The notes under the pieces are model-generated. The model was not told the origin of the DNA and did no database searches. It saw nothing but the letters and a program-made list of their open reading frames with translations. Of a DNA stretch of 64,000 bases, positions 32,901 through 45,340 are shown piece after piece. Source of the DNA: Eimeria necatrix. Lineage: Eukaryota > Apicomplexa > Conoidasida > Eucoccidiorida > Eimeriidae. Position numbers and translations under genes: made by a program. The stretch spans positions 1 through 64,000 of the forward strand of contig NW_013651812.1 of assembly GCF_000499385.1 (NCBI RefSeq), written 5' to 3'. Every line of letters starts with the position of its first letter. Position 1 is the first letter of the stretch.

Positions 32901-35900
32901 GGGCTACAGACGTCGCCTGTGATGCTCTTTGAAGAAAAATTGCGCAACCATAGAAAGCAGAGGAAAAATGGGCATTTCACGAGCCCTGCTTAGAGCCCAA
33001 TCGGATAGAACATTCTTTGGGCACCTTCGGAGCACGTTGTTGTAGATCCAGCGCCTCTTCTTCCGGCATTCTGGCAAAGGCTGGGAGGTTCAATTCTTTG
33101 TTTGCGTGAGACTCTGCGTCTGCTGCGAGCATCTGCTGTCAAGGACGGAATTCCAGACTATCTACCGTCCTTTGCGTCCCATCTCGGGGGAAGTGGCTCT
33201 ATTTTACTTCGCAATTTTGCACTCAGCAAAGATGTTATAAGAACTCAGTTTCCCACGACGGAGGGATGGATAACGTTGTTGTTAGCTTGCTGCAGTGCAC
33301 CTAGGTGCCTTTCACTTCACTACCCAGATCTCGCTCGCCCATAGTACATCATTTTATAGAACTGCCAATGCACAGATGCAGAATCATGAAGCACGCATCA
33401 TCGTCGCATATATCGAATTGCCGCTAGAGGCCAAGTTCTTACAGAGCTAGGCTCGGGCCGTCTCTTCCGTGTTTCTGTCTGCGTGGCTCGAACTGTTCAT
33501 ACCTAACGGGACCCAATGAAAGTGTTGCCTGGACAATAAAAAGCAAGTAACATCATTCAAAGTACAGTTTAAAAGCAGGTACACATTTGTTGACCCGGGC
33601 ATTTCTCAATTTCTGTGCGACCGTACTGCGCGCTGTAACTTCAGTGCGTTTTCCTAGTCGTAAGTGCTAGGTCACACAGCAGAACCGTGATGGGCCTGTT
33701 CGCACGAGAACAAAGCACCTTTGCGCTGCTTTCTAATATTACGTTAAATCCATTCGATGATTTATATTACGTTGAAGATCATCAGTGGGTTGCATTGTTG
33801 AACTGCACGCTTCGGCGGCGGCACGCCTACTGCAGCTGGTACTTGCAACTGCTATCCTTTGAAGAACGTGGTAGGCGCCACATCTCATATGCATCCACAA
33901 GGCATGCGGACCTGGTGCTACGCCTTGCACGCGACGCAGTATAGGTAGATTCATTCGCCAACAGTTCACATAACATCTTAGCGACCAACTCTTCTTATTA
34001 ATTGACCGTTAAGGAAGCTTGCTCGATGAGAGCTAAATAATCTGCTGATCGGGACCCGCTGCTGACGTTCGTAAACTGAGCCCATATGACCGGAGGATTA
34101 AAAATTTTGGGCATACCGCTGCCCTTAACGAGAAGCACTACACGTAAAGCTAATTCTCTAGATGTTTCAGGGTTGGAGAAACGCACTGTGGACAGCGAAA
34201 GCACGGTGATCAGCGAGTTGGCGGGTTTACGGTCCTCCAGTGTGGCCTACGGTTAGGTTTTCGTGAATGAAGATAATATTTTTGTGGTTTCTAGTGCTGT
34301 AATACTCGTTATCGTTGAAGTGAAAAAATGACCATACTGCTTTGCGAGTTCTGGAGGTGACGGGGGCAACGTACAACGTTTGCCAACAGAATGGGCACGA
34401 GGGTGCCCGCAGACAATTATCAATCGCGCACCTCATTTGTGTGGAAATAGCATAGACGGTAGAGAAGAGACTGAGCAGAAAGACAAAAGTAAAGGTTTAG
34501 GCTTGAACTCGTTTCTGTCCGCAATAGTCGCCATTTTTTGCAGGCATTCGAGCTTGTTATTCCGTACGCAGATGCACCAGTAAAATTCCTGGCTGGCGTG
34601 TCTGCTGTGGAGATCTAGCATACCAGGCACGAAACATTTTCTAAGCATTTCCCAGATGCATCACTTCTATGTCGTTTGCTGAGGTCCTGCTGAACGCATC
34701 CTCTCTTTGCTTCAGCCATTTCACTCAGGTAACTGGTGTAGTCCCAGTGACCATAGCAGAGAAATGCTGTGACTACTGACACTACACCAGTTGGCGCTGC
34801 TTGACTCGCACGCCAGTGTTGCTTATCCAGAAGCCACTTGCAAAATTCAGCAACGGAAGGAAGCCTTTTCAGGAGAGTCTCTGTCTCGTATGCATTGTGG
34901 TAAACACGCTTTGTGCAGCAGGAGTGGCCATACGTGGTGCACATGAAGGGCACAACACGGATCACCATTCCTGCTACACGAAACGTGTCGTTTACATGTA
35001 AGGGTCTGTTAATCTGTGAAACGCTTCGTAAGGCTACAGAACAATCACTCTTTTGTTCAAGTTCCATTCTTTAGTCCCCTGTGGCAGAAGATGTTGCGTC
35101 TCTTCAGACCACGTGGGTGAGGGAAATTAGTACATGTAACTGGCTGAAGCGCCTTTGATGCAGTGAGCAACGTTACAGTGTGATGGAACTCATTGGCCTC
35201 GTTCATTCGTATGGCCATTCCATTTCCAGTGTTCCGCTAGCCACTAAATTTTGGGTCTTCAAGAACTCCAGACCTTTTCCCGGCAATTTTGGAGCACAAC
35301 ATGCAACATCTATGCTGTGTTTAATGGTTAGTGCAGCGCGCCATGTTTTTGATGCCCACGTTGAGTTCTATGACCTGGTTATTGCCTGTCTTTGATCACC
35401 CTGCTACTAGATTCTGTGCCTTCACCCAACCAGTTCTACGAGACAACCGGAACCGCTGAGCCTTTGGAGGTGAGTAGGGAGCTTGAGAAAAGACTTTAAG
35501 GCATCTACTTAACAGTGCAACATTCCAACAAGTGGGACTAACTCCTGATTCCCAGGTGAAGAGGCAGAGACACAGCGTTCACGCTGGAGACCTAACAATC
35601 AGTAGCACCGGAAATGTGTCGAATGAGGTTTTGTTTTTGACGCGTGCAGTGCCACGCATGCAGCATGTCATGACTCTGCGTCATACCAAAACCAAATCGC
35701 CATGCATCTGAACAAGGTTGGGCCTGTTGCCGCTAAAGCTTTAGTTCATCAGTCAGCATTTTGGCCTTATCTACTGTCTCTACATTAGGAAGGAGCATAA
35801 GATATCAAGCAGCCAATTTGATTCATGTATGCAATATACGTTCCGTCAGCATGCTTGCGGCGTCATCACCGGCGTTGTTCCCCCATGTTCAGCACATACC

Positions 35901-37183
35901 TACTCACGGCACATTCTGGACAACTTGATCGTTAGTAAGACTAGATATGTTCTAAGATTTTGCTGGTGGCACAAGTTTAAAGTATCTCATTTTAGCACAT
36001 CACATGCGACAATCCCATATAGCAGCTCAAATGGATACAGCCATAACACCGTTTGGATTAAAGTTCTGCCAGATTGCTTGCACTGCTCCCCTTTCATGAA
36101 TACGCAAGTAAGCAGAGCATCACCAAGCTGCAACTGTATGACTAGATCATTCTTCTTCCAAAAGCCTTTCAAGTAATTCGTGTACGTTGCCTACGGCATA
36201 TTCTCCTAAAGAATCCGCTAGAAAGCTTATTCCCGCCAAAGCGGGGCGGAATAATAAACATTTGTGGCTGTATAAGCTGCAGAAATCATTGCTGGCCTAC
36301 AAATCCAGCTTCGACATCTCACACACGCAGCAAATGGCAACTGGCTACGCGTGAGATGTACAGGAGAGGGCTGGCTTAAACTTCCATACACAGCCCCTCC
36401 GAAGGACGTCTCCTATCCAAAAAGCTACAAGAAATTGTTTTCTCCATGAAATTTTCGCCTTTCTGGTGACAAATGGACGACAACGAAGGCTACACACCGC
36501 TTCATGCGAGTTCAAAAAACCCGCATGAAGCGGCGTGAAGTAGTCTAGTACGTGCCGAGCACTGTGGGAGCCAGCGTTGCATATTGCGTTTTACGCTCTA
36601 ATGTCAGAAATGTAACGAGTGAAGTATTTGTTCTGCGGCAGCAGCGCGACACCAGAGCTGGACGTCGGAGACGCTTCTGTTCGATCCCAGGTAGTTCAGA
36701 CCTGGAACGCCTTCCCACCCACCGGGATAACAAATCGATCGACGGACGTGTATGCAAACAAATTCAATTTGCAGCTCTCAGGGCTTTGACCAGAAGGCCG
36801 TTTCTTTCGTGTCAACGCGCACTCGACTGTCAAACTCACTGTCCCCCAGTGGACTGCTGTGGTCACTCTCTCGCCAATACAGCCCAACGAAAACAGCAGC
36901 TAACAGTCAGTAAGGTAAAGGAAAAACATGTTTTCAAGACGATCAGGAAGGCGATTGTGCTTTATTTCAACGGCTTTTACTTGGGGCTGTCTCGGGATGC
37001 TCGGCTTCCTGTATTTTACATGCTGTAGCCCACGCTGTCGTGAACACAGTGTATGTGGCACATTCCGTTAAAAAGTCCATCACTTCCACCGAAATAAATA
37101 TCTTGATAACACTGTTCCTCTTGGCCCACCTTGGCGGTGCCGTTGTTTCTTTCCTTGCCTTGTTTTCGCCTTCTGCCATTCAG
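32901..37183. other. No gene seen; likely holds 5' end of Kir gene at right edge
   Basis: Longest ORFs are 150-158 codons (minus 34615-35067, plus 36552-37028), with no motif. Two inverted repeats occur: TTATTCCCGCC/GGCGGAATAA around 36228-36256, and a 12-bp-arm hairpin at 36497-36533. The 5' exon(s) of the potassium channel should lie near the right end, because the exon at 37184 starts in mid-codon. Confidence 0.5.
36497..36533. other. 12-bp-arm inverted repeat
   Basis: Perfect arms CCGCTTCATGCG and CGCATGAAGCGG separated by about 13 nt that include AAAAAA. This could be a hairpin or a dyad binding site about 650 bp upstream of the first identified potassium-channel exon. Confidence 0.7.
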
Positions 37184-39987
37184 CCAAGCTGACTGTACTC
37201 CACTGGTGGACCTGGTGAAAAGCTCCCATTCGGAAAGTCATGAGTCAAATATTAGTTTGCTAAATAGAGCGAAGGGTTCCTTGGAGTATGCAGACTTGAA
37301 GGAGTTCCTGCGCTGGACTCCTCAGAAGTATGGACAACTTGGGCTGTTGCTCAAGCCTGTCACAGTTAAACACAACGAAATAAGATACAACTTCAAAATA
37401 ATGTTTGACTCCCACGGATATGGTGGAGTGAAGCACGTAGCACCGGAAGAGTGGGGTTCTACAGTGCGGATTCGCTCGTTCCACGTGGAATTCCCCGAGG
37501 ACGAGGATACCCCGGCGACACACACGTTGTCTTTGCGGAGGGATTTCGTCAGAAGAGATGGGGGGCTTAACCTCGAGCACCGTTTCCGGCGGTCGGGCGG
37601 ATATGTCGAATTTCTTATTAATGATAGATTCCACGCAATCCTCGCCCTTCGATGGCTTCCGCTGGTTGCACTCGTCTTCATCACGGTGGTCATCTGCGCT
37701 GCAATTCTCTCGCGTTAGTAAACCTAACAAAATGCACTAGTGGGACCATTACGGGGGAAGGACTGCGTCACGAAAGAGAAGATGCCTATGGAATATTTGA
37801 CGAGTATAACACAGCCCCAGGCCTTCTGCCCCGCGAGCCACTCGGGATTTCCGTTTGCCAGTTGGTGGAGCGACATTTCTGTGCTGCGGGTGCATTTTCA
37901 GTGATTCTTTTTATTGCAACGGAAGCAAGGGCAGATGAATGCCTCGGGAGCTCGAGTTCAAACTGGGACTACTTCTTCTTCGTCGTCGAAACTATGTTCG
38001 CCATTGGTTATGGGAGCCCGAGGTACCCTAGTTCTTCTCGCGTCGTTTGACAACCCAACACGTTGTGCATGCATCAGGCTGAAGCTTTTCATCACATACA
38101 TGTGTATTATTCTAGCTTTCCCGTGCTCCCCATGTGCTAGTCCTCACCTTTCACTCTTCTGTTGTGCTGCGAATGACGCCTACTGGCTGCAGGACCGCAC
38201 GAGCTCTGGAAAGGTTTTCCATTCAGTACGAAATGCTGTGTAGGGGTTATGACACCATTTTATTTTGCGTAGGTACCCTTCGTGCCGTTCCTCAAGCTTC
38301 ATGGTGACCCCCATTGTGGTCACGGGCGTCCTGCTAAATTCCTTAATCTTGGGCCTAGTGTTCCAGAAGTTTTCCTCTGCAGCAAGAAGAAAATGGGCTC
38401 TAGCATTTACACAGAAGCTTGTCGTTTCTACTGGGTAGGCATGACAACACAAAATCACATAGTTGCACAGACGGTTGACCTGCACTTTATATCCGTCCTC
38501 ACGCTATGCAAGATGCTATAAAAATGATGGAGATTCAGTTGCGATGGGGAATTAGTCGCACTACTTCAGTGGACCGTTCTTACGCATTTTGTAATTCAGT
38601 ATTGTGTTTGTGTGATTTTCTCGCCCAAGTAAACGTAGTTCAGCTCTGGAGCCTTCAGCATCCGGCACCACCTTGGTTGTTGGCGAAAGTCCTCCGATCT
38701 CAGCTGGTCGCCATCGAACCCAGTCTGAAAGCTCCAAACATTATTCTTCGGGGGCACCTCAGGCGCCTCTCCAAGAGCCACTTCTTGTGGGAATACCTGA
38801 AGAGGGGGGTAAGCGATTCTGGAAACAAGGGCCTGATTCCGGATTCCCTGAAGCCGCTCGCCACCTTGGGGTTGGCTTCCCAGTATTCCACCACAAAGTG
38901 TTGCCGCTCTGTGCAGCACCTTCAAAACATGTGAATGGAGGGCATGAGTCTCCTAGTAGCGTTGAAAGAGAGTCGGAGGAGTACCAGCGAGGCATGTCAA
39001 GCCACACGTACATGGCTAGGCCTTCAAACGATTCAGTACTACTGAAGAGTTGCGAAGGAGGGAACACAGGTATCCCCTCAGTGCAGGGAAACAGCGGCAA
39101 GCATCCAGGTCAGCAATGTTCCTTTTTCACATGGCAACAGTACCTTAAAGATTCAGTGGCATCATATTTGGATGCATCTTTTATTTGCATACAGAACGCC
39201 CACAAGGCCTCAGGATATCATTTCGCATGTTGAACATCACGGAGACCTCATTTTTCAACACAAGACTCGCTTTGTTTTTCCTGGTAGATATCGATACTTT
39301 CGTGCTTCTACCGCATTGTTCAGTTCGCCTACGGCGAAGCAGTTATTTTAAGTCTTCCACAGTAGCAGTGAGAGGAATTGGCACAGACGGTGGCTTGCTA
39401 TGTCAATTCGCAGGTGCATCGCCGAGGAGGTCTTTCGATTCGCCAATTTTCCATGTTCCATACGGACACGCCTTTGGAGTTCATGGCACTGCCGATTACA
39501 GTTACTGTGAGAGCGGTCTTTATTTGCCTTCGTGACTCGTACAATCGCTTCGAACTCCCCACAATTGGTACCCGGTTTTTTTCGCTGCTTCTCGGGCTAC
39601 GCGTGCTATATTTAACTTCTGTTTTCCATGGAGACCTTCATTCCTTTTGTTAGTGGCAATGTAAACTGTGGCTACATCCTTTCATTGCAGGTGGACCAGA
39701 GTGACATAGGGAGTCCTTTACGAGATATCACAGAGGCGGACTTGCGTAACCATGGTGAATGCTATGAACTTCTTGCATTGCTTTCTTTCACAGACAACAG
39801 GACTTCTAGGACGGTTGAAGTTTGCAGAAGGTACGATTACGACTCCACTTGGAGCATGCAGAAGCACGATAATTCGCAGAATTTATCAAATATCAACATC
39901 CAGTATGGTATATCTGAATATGTCTGTATGGTATATCTGAATATGTCTACCCTCATGATTACTTTGGTCGCCTGTAGGCGTGAATGA
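37184..39987 (+). CDS. Inward-rectifier (Kir-type) potassium channel, multi-exon, 5' end unresolved
   Basis: Exons supported by phase: 37184-37713, 37902-38022, 38273-38434 and a start at 38539. Further exons are about 38644-39108, about 39373/39414-39506, and 39691-39987 (the 39507 junction is phase 0). Reading in order: RRDFVRRDGGLNLEHRF matches the Kir N-terminal (FVKKDGHCNV) strand. LALRWLPLVALVFITVVICA is TM1. ECLGSSSSNWDYFFFVVET then MFAIGYG is the pore helix and selectivity filter (IGYG codons 38003-38014). MVTPIVVTGVLLNSLILGLV is TM2, then KFSSAARRKWALAFTQKLVV and CDGELVALLQW. The cytoplasmic region TPLEFMALPITVT is followed by VDQSDIGSPLRDITEADL and CYELLALLSF, matching Kir RLFLVSPL..SHEID..SP, then EIVVILEG. 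Cysteines flank the filter (37940-37942 and 38283-38285) as in animal Kirs. A polar insert of about 150 residues (38644-39108) sits between the cytoplasmic strands. Expected role: K+ conductance across a membrane. Splices into and out of the insert, the start and the last exon are uncertain. Confidence 0.8.
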
Positions 39988-41880
39988 GTTAGCTCTCTTC
40001 CCCTTCTTGACTGCATAGTTACAACGACTAGCTGCGTATTTTATTGGAGCTGCTGCAGCTGGCGACTGAATGCTGCTGTATGGGATGAATCCTTTGTGCC
40101 TATTGTAAGGCAGTCTGGACCGGACTCATCGCGTAAGGTCGCGTTAATGGCAGCTGGCATTTCCTAGTGTTTAGCAAGAACGTTTCAGGGAAAAGCATCA
40201 AAGCTTTGGTCCGGAGCAGTTAGAATAGTACAAATTTTAAAGAAACAGCCAAGCGCACGCGAGTCAAGTGCAGAGATGCGATCGATTACCAAAAGATTCT
40301 AAATGCTGTGCCCGGAACTATTCATGTGGTTGCTGCATACCTCAGGGGCCTTTGAAATCGACGTGGACAACTTAAGCACCACGAGAGTAGGCGCTGCTCA
40401 CAAGTACACAGGATAGTAGGTACTCAAATGTGCCTTCGTCCATGTCATGTAGCCATGTCGTGTGAAGGTCTCGGCGACCACCTTTGCCTTGACTTACTTT
40501 TGCAGGCAATTTTCGCTAATTCATGAGGATAGTCACAGTGCATCTGGACTGTGCAATTCCTTCGGAATTATGTTAGAATGAAAATAAGTGCTCCCTTTTG
40601 TTCGTCGGCACTACACGTTGCGGCGACGAAGCTGCACGCAGCTTCACGAGCCTAGAACACCATCAAGAGCAACAAGCAAAGGCTGGCAACCAGCTGGCAG
40701 CATTCCAGCAGCAAGTGGCAAACATTTGTCATGGGGCTTGAGATTGTGGCGTTCCCGCGTAGGCTGGGACTTCATGAGAAGCAAGCGTATATGCTTCGGT
40801 CGAATGGGCCTGCGCAGCACGAAGCAAACTGAGGACGTCCCCCCGAAGCGCGTTCTGTCCTCTTCCCTGGAAATGACCCTTTGCTGTATCCCTTTTTGGC
40901 TGATATGTTAGATCTTACGACGAAGTTTAGGATTGTCGGCGCTGCTTTCGGCTTGCGTATTTGCTCCCGGTAGTTCAGCGGTGTATTCTACGGGACGAGG
41001 ATGACGCCGTTGAGTGGCATCAAGAGTGAAGACACAGTGTGAAGCTGTCTGCTGTAAGAGACGAGCCATTTTGCCGTGCAGTGTGCCGCGTCGAATTAGG
41101 CTCATGAACAACCCTGATGACGGTGCTTCCTACTGCTCTGCGTTGACTGCCATTGGTTCACCCAAGTCTTTAATCCGGCGTTAAATCGTTTATACCCCCC
41201 TTGAGCAGCTCTGCAAATGTTCGAAGGATCTTCCACGTTCATTGGCTAAACCTCTTAATTCGAATAGTCGAAAAGTAGCGTTCGCCCATAAGGGCAAAAC
41301 GATTTCCAGAAATGCGTGCAAGCAACAATCTGAAGCCTATTCAGGCGGACATTTCATATCTACGACGGTAAATGAAGGGCGGACTTTGAACTAAGCCCCC
41401 TTGCTAGTTTCAGAAGCTTTACCAGGTAATCAAGTGCTGGAGCCTTGTGGCAAGTGCTGCAGCACTGGCCTGCTTTTTTTTTCTTAGCCGCATATGAATC
41501 CTACCATCACGGGTTTCGGGGCAAACAACGTGCTTCTCTCAGTCCACTTCTGTTGTGGGTCAGTTTCCGATTGAAAAGGCGCTGGCCTGCTTGATAACAC
41601 TATTTCTTTAATTACATTCAATGCTTGCAGAATTCCGAGAGAACAAGCCGCAAAGAGTGTGGCCAGTACCAAGGACGTAATGGTCGGTAAAGGGATACCT
41701 ATCAAAGCATCCCACAACTGAACTTACGTGCCTCTTGAAGCAGCAATGCATGCAGTACTGTATCCAGACGATCAGACCAGACGGTCGAAGAGTTCACGTT
41801 CACTATACAGTTTTTAGGGTCCGCAGAGGATGCGCAAGAAATGAACGCCGGTTAAGTACCTACGTAGCGGTCTAGAACCT
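39988..41880. other. No confident gene
   Basis: Short ORFs only. A minus-strand 77-codon frame at 41484-41717 begins MWDALIGIPLPTITSLVLAT and contains one membrane-like helix; it may be a small membrane protein or an exon, at low confidence. No long terminal repeat was recognised despite the adjacent retroelement. Confidence 0.5.
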
Positions 41881-42181
41881 CCCCACCCCCCTATACAGTG
41901 AACACACTGAGGGAAAACAGTAGCCTCGGGAATTCAAAAATTCCACTACCACCCCCTAAGGAAATGAATACTTCGTTTGAAGCGACGCTGAAGGCGGCCA
42001 TTAGGACTCACATACCATCCGCTCATTTGCCATGTGTACCGGAGATAACCACGACGGTGACCCCGCGCACTACGCACGGTTAGCATGGGACGTAGCACAG
42101 TTACAATTCACTCTGTTCCACACGAGGTAGCCGGATCCTCCCGCCACCTACCAGGAGCTACCCAGCGAAAGCGCTAAAAAC

Positions 42182-42900
42182 ATGAAGAGCTTTCTGAAAA
42201 TTGTTGAGCTCCGCTTTACGAAGCAAAGGATAGAAAAACCGAAATGGGAACTCGTGCTCGCAGAATATCTAGAAGGGACGCCATGGGATATTGGCTGCAC
42301 CTGAAGGACACCAGCATGGACATGACACAATGGGCCCAATTAAAGTGTGACATCTTACAATGCTTTACCCATCTGGACCGGGAGCAAGTACCACGCCGAC
42401 TTGCCAGCTGGTGGGGGACGGGCGACCACCAGCAGTAGGCGGCGCAGTTCGCGAACACCCTTGCTGGGGGTACATTGATACCTGCAGCTGGCCACGCCAG
42501 TTCCTTTCTCGCCGGATTATCCCGTGAGCTGTGCAAGGCGCTAACACGCGGGGGAATAGCCCGGTTTCCTTGTTGGAGAGTAGCACCGGCAGCGCCGGCG
42601 GAGTTGGAAACCTCGCAGCCAGACAAGGAATTGCGCAACTGGCGGCACGAGCTGGTCTGTAGACCCCGTGGGCGACCGTGAACCGTCAAACGCCCGGTAT
42701 TGACAGGGACGAGAACGATCTTCCGTCGCCCGCCCTATGGGACGTAACTGGAGCGCTATGAGTGTAAAGCGTGTGGCATACGGCACGGGACTGTTCCTCG
42801 CGCGCCGCTGCTGCTCGACTTTCTGGGGAAACGCGCATGCGTCGTGGCAGAATGAAGCACTACGCAAGGGACTGCGGCACGACTACACGTCAAAGGGGGA
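42182..42900 (+). pseudogene. gag remnant
   Basis: Capsid-like sequence begins KSFLKIVELRFTKQRIEKPK and continues LVLAEYLEGTPWDI. It then shifts frame to MDMTQWAQLKCDILQCFTHL, hits an in-frame TAG at 42436-42438, and resumes as AAQFANTLAGG then ASSFLAGLSREL. This matches the retrotransposon gag pattern (W..L...F, then Y...F..L, then F..GL). A zinc-knuckle relic follows: YECKACGIRHG near 42757 and KHYARDC near 42850, the latter missing its first two cysteines. Confidence 0.75.
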
Positions 42901-43289
42901 ACATCGATGCCGGGTTCACAAACGAGCCGACGTATCCCATTGGTAAAGTCACGGAACGTTTAAACGTAGTGGCCTTGGCGTTGCGGGAGACGTCCTAGGC
43001 ATACCGCTTATGGCAAGGATACGATATTTGCAGCAGCTATAGGGCCTAACGCCATTCCCTTCTCCCCTGATTGGGGAATGAGATTGCCCGAAAGGGAGCT
43101 ACCAGCAGGTGCGGCGACGGTACCGCAAGGCGCGAGCCTACAGACTATGGAAGAACAGAGAAGACGGATTGCGTAACGACGTCCCGTATCGAGGCCTGAA
43201 CCAACAAAGGATTCAATCAGACTGAGAGAGGTCGTCTAGATGACGAGAGCGCTGTATCTGTGGAGGGCGCCACCTTGCCTTTGCGGTAA

Positions 43290-43745
43290 TGCGAAGTATG
43301 TACAGCAAAGGAGACAAACCCATTTGGTGTCTTGTGCAGCAGGGGGACGAGTGCAGTCCCCAGCGTGGAAGTGACTGGCAACCTGTGCGATGCGCTCCTA
43401 GACACCTGGGCATGCAGGAGCTTCGCTAGCCCCAGAGTACTGAAATTCTTACCGCTCAGCGTGTGGCAACTACCGGAGGAGTGGATCTTTATGATAGGCA
43501 ACGCACACCAACTACGTGTTGATCGCATCTTGAAGGGGTTCACGATGTGTTGTGGAAGACAACGTTTCTCGGGCGACTGTTTCGTAGCACCGACACCCTA
43601 CGACTTGGTGTTAGGGCTAGGGTGGATGACGGAACGTAACGTCGCATGGCACTTTCATTCCGGCAAGCTGCGAACCCATGTGAATGGCAGGTGGTGTGCC
43701 CATCCTCCGAGTTCGCTTGGACCATTCTATTGCGGCTGGCCCTAG
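43290..43745 (+). pseudogene. Retrotransposon aspartic protease remnant
   Basis: An open stretch reads VEVTGNLCDALLDTWACRSF, then later YDLVLGLGWMTERNVAWHF. This is the retropepsin pattern, in which an active-site D-T-G-A-S is followed ~70 residues later by an I-L-G-M-D-W-type motif. The active-site glycine is replaced by tryptophan (codons 43401-43409 read D-T-W), expected to abolish activity. The frame is otherwise intact from ~43332 to the stop at 43743-43745. Confidence 0.75.
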
Positions 43746-44199
43746 CGAAGAGACGCACAGAACTCCTGCGGACCCAGTGTAGGACTCGGTGGCTAAACAG
43801 TTGCCGGGCGTGACATCGGAAGAAGCGATAGCGCTTCTGTACCCGTCTTCAAAATGTCCCAAATCCCACAGTGAGCTCAAGACAAAGTCCAAGTTCGATG
43901 CTGGCTTTCATTAGGCAAACATATAGACGAAGGGCCTCGAAAATCCTTCACACGGGTTGTCCCTCGTGCTAGCCTCGCGTGACACTGGGGAGACCACATC
44001 TGCCAGATTAACAGTTGAAGGGCAATGGGCGCTCTGCTGCGCGGTAGCCACTCGCTATGCCACGAACACTGGTCTCTTCTGCCTCCTGAGCTCCGGAGTT
44101 CAGCTGTAATCGGCAGTCGAGGAGGGCTTTCCATGGGCGACTATTAAGATAACGTTCTCGCAGTTCCACGAATGGATAGAGCCGCCTGAGTCGAGCAGC

Positions 44200-44850
44200 A
44201 CCCCGCATGCATTGCTTACACGCACACGGGGCCATCTTTCCCGACAGCCGTCCCCGTGGGCTACTTTCGAAACGGCCACACGACTGTCGCATTCTCCTAG
44301 TGCTCGGGAAGCTACTTACCAAGTCGGCAAGCCGGCCATTTGCCGCGTGACACCTGACCATCTCTTCTCACACAAACAGGAAATCGCCAACCCGATGGTA
44401 AATTGGTGGATAAAGCCGACGTACTCGCCCATGTCCGCCTCCACCATCCTGTTAGATAGGGGGGATGATGAGACTGGGGATCGCCAGATACCTATGGCTG
44501 TTAACTACCAAGCGCTGGATGCACTCACGATAGTTGTAAAAGGGGCGCCTGCTATCTTCCAAGCCAACATAAACGCCTGTCTGCAGCGACGAACTCGGCC
44601 AGGACGTCATCGCATACCTTGACGACGGTCTTGTCTATAGGCCGGATCTGCCGAGCGACGGTATCCGTAAGTGCAGATCCACGCAACACGAACGTCTTTC
44701 GCGTGGACCAGTCGTGCAAAGGGCATTAAGCCTGCAGCAAATAATATAGAGACTATCCGCATGTGGCGCAAAACGCTGGAGAACCAGACCCAGGTGCGCC
44801 AGTTTTTCTCCACGGTAAAGTACTACAGGATGCTCATCGACCTTAATTAA
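44200..44850 (+). pseudogene. Reverse transcriptase remnant
   Basis: The fingers region reads WWIKPTYSPMSASTILLDRG, then RQIPMAVNYQALDALTI. The next residues are GAPAIFQANINACL, so the ~40 residues that normally lie between them (including catalytic motif A and the start of the FGL-type motif B) are missing. The catalytic YLDD follows in a different frame at ~44613-44624. A thumb/connection relic VRQFFSTVKYYRMLID lies near 44797-44845. Confidence 0.78.
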
Positions 44851-44984
44851 CGTGATGCCGCCCGATCCCTTGCAGATGTTACTCGTAACTGCACCCCCCT
44901 CGTTGGCTGAACACTTACACACAGGCGGTGCGTTGCCTAAAGCAAAGCTTAATTGAATCCACCACCCTGCACGTTCCCCATACC

Positions 44985-45340
44985 TCGAACCCTTTCGAGT
45001 TGCATACCGACGCATCAGGCTACGCCGGTGCTGCCCGTGAGCGAGCTGGCAAACCAATCGGCTTCCTCAGCCAGGTCATGAACCCCAGTTAACCAACATA
45101 TTCGACCTAAGACCAGAAGGGACTAACCATCCTGACAGCAGTAGAGAAGTGGACGCAGCTTCCCTGGCTCGCTCAGGTCATAGGCTCACCGACCACCAGG
45201 CCATTATCCACTTGCAGCAGCTCAAACTAGCAAAGCTTCTTCGCAGGTGCACACCCCGTTGGCTTGACTTCGTTGGACAATTTTCCGGCCTCACCAGCAC
45301 TTATCTCCAAGGCGAGCAAAGTCAGGTCGCGGACACAATC
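44985..45340 (+). pseudogene. RNase H remnant
   Basis: After a frameshifted segment, FELHTDASGYAGAARE then GKPIGFLSQVMNPS matches the TDAS...PI.Y.S..L pattern of gypsy RNase H. Two stops follow, then a readable AVEKW-like segment. The frame opening at 45149 contains DHQAIIHLQQLKLAKLLRR, then RWLDFVGQFSGL and GEQSQVADTIA, equal to the TDH..L......W...L..F......GK.N..AD..S signature. Confidence 0.75.

Noticed and set aside
36660..36700. tRNA B-box-like TGTTCGATCCCAGG
   Set aside because: No A-box at the right distance and no cloverleaf can be folded around it. No tRNA was confidently found anywhere in the window.
37718..37740. A 23-bp intron joining the Kir TM1 exon to an upstream start of the pore exon
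   Set aside because: It keeps phase but is implausibly short and would insert about 55 extra residues between TM1 and the pore. The 37714-37901 intron keeps phase and gives a Kir-like length.
38506..38934. 142-codon plus-strand ORF overlapping the Kir exons
   Set aside because: It is another frame. The frame giving CDGELVALLQW continues from the previous exon in phase and matches Kir.
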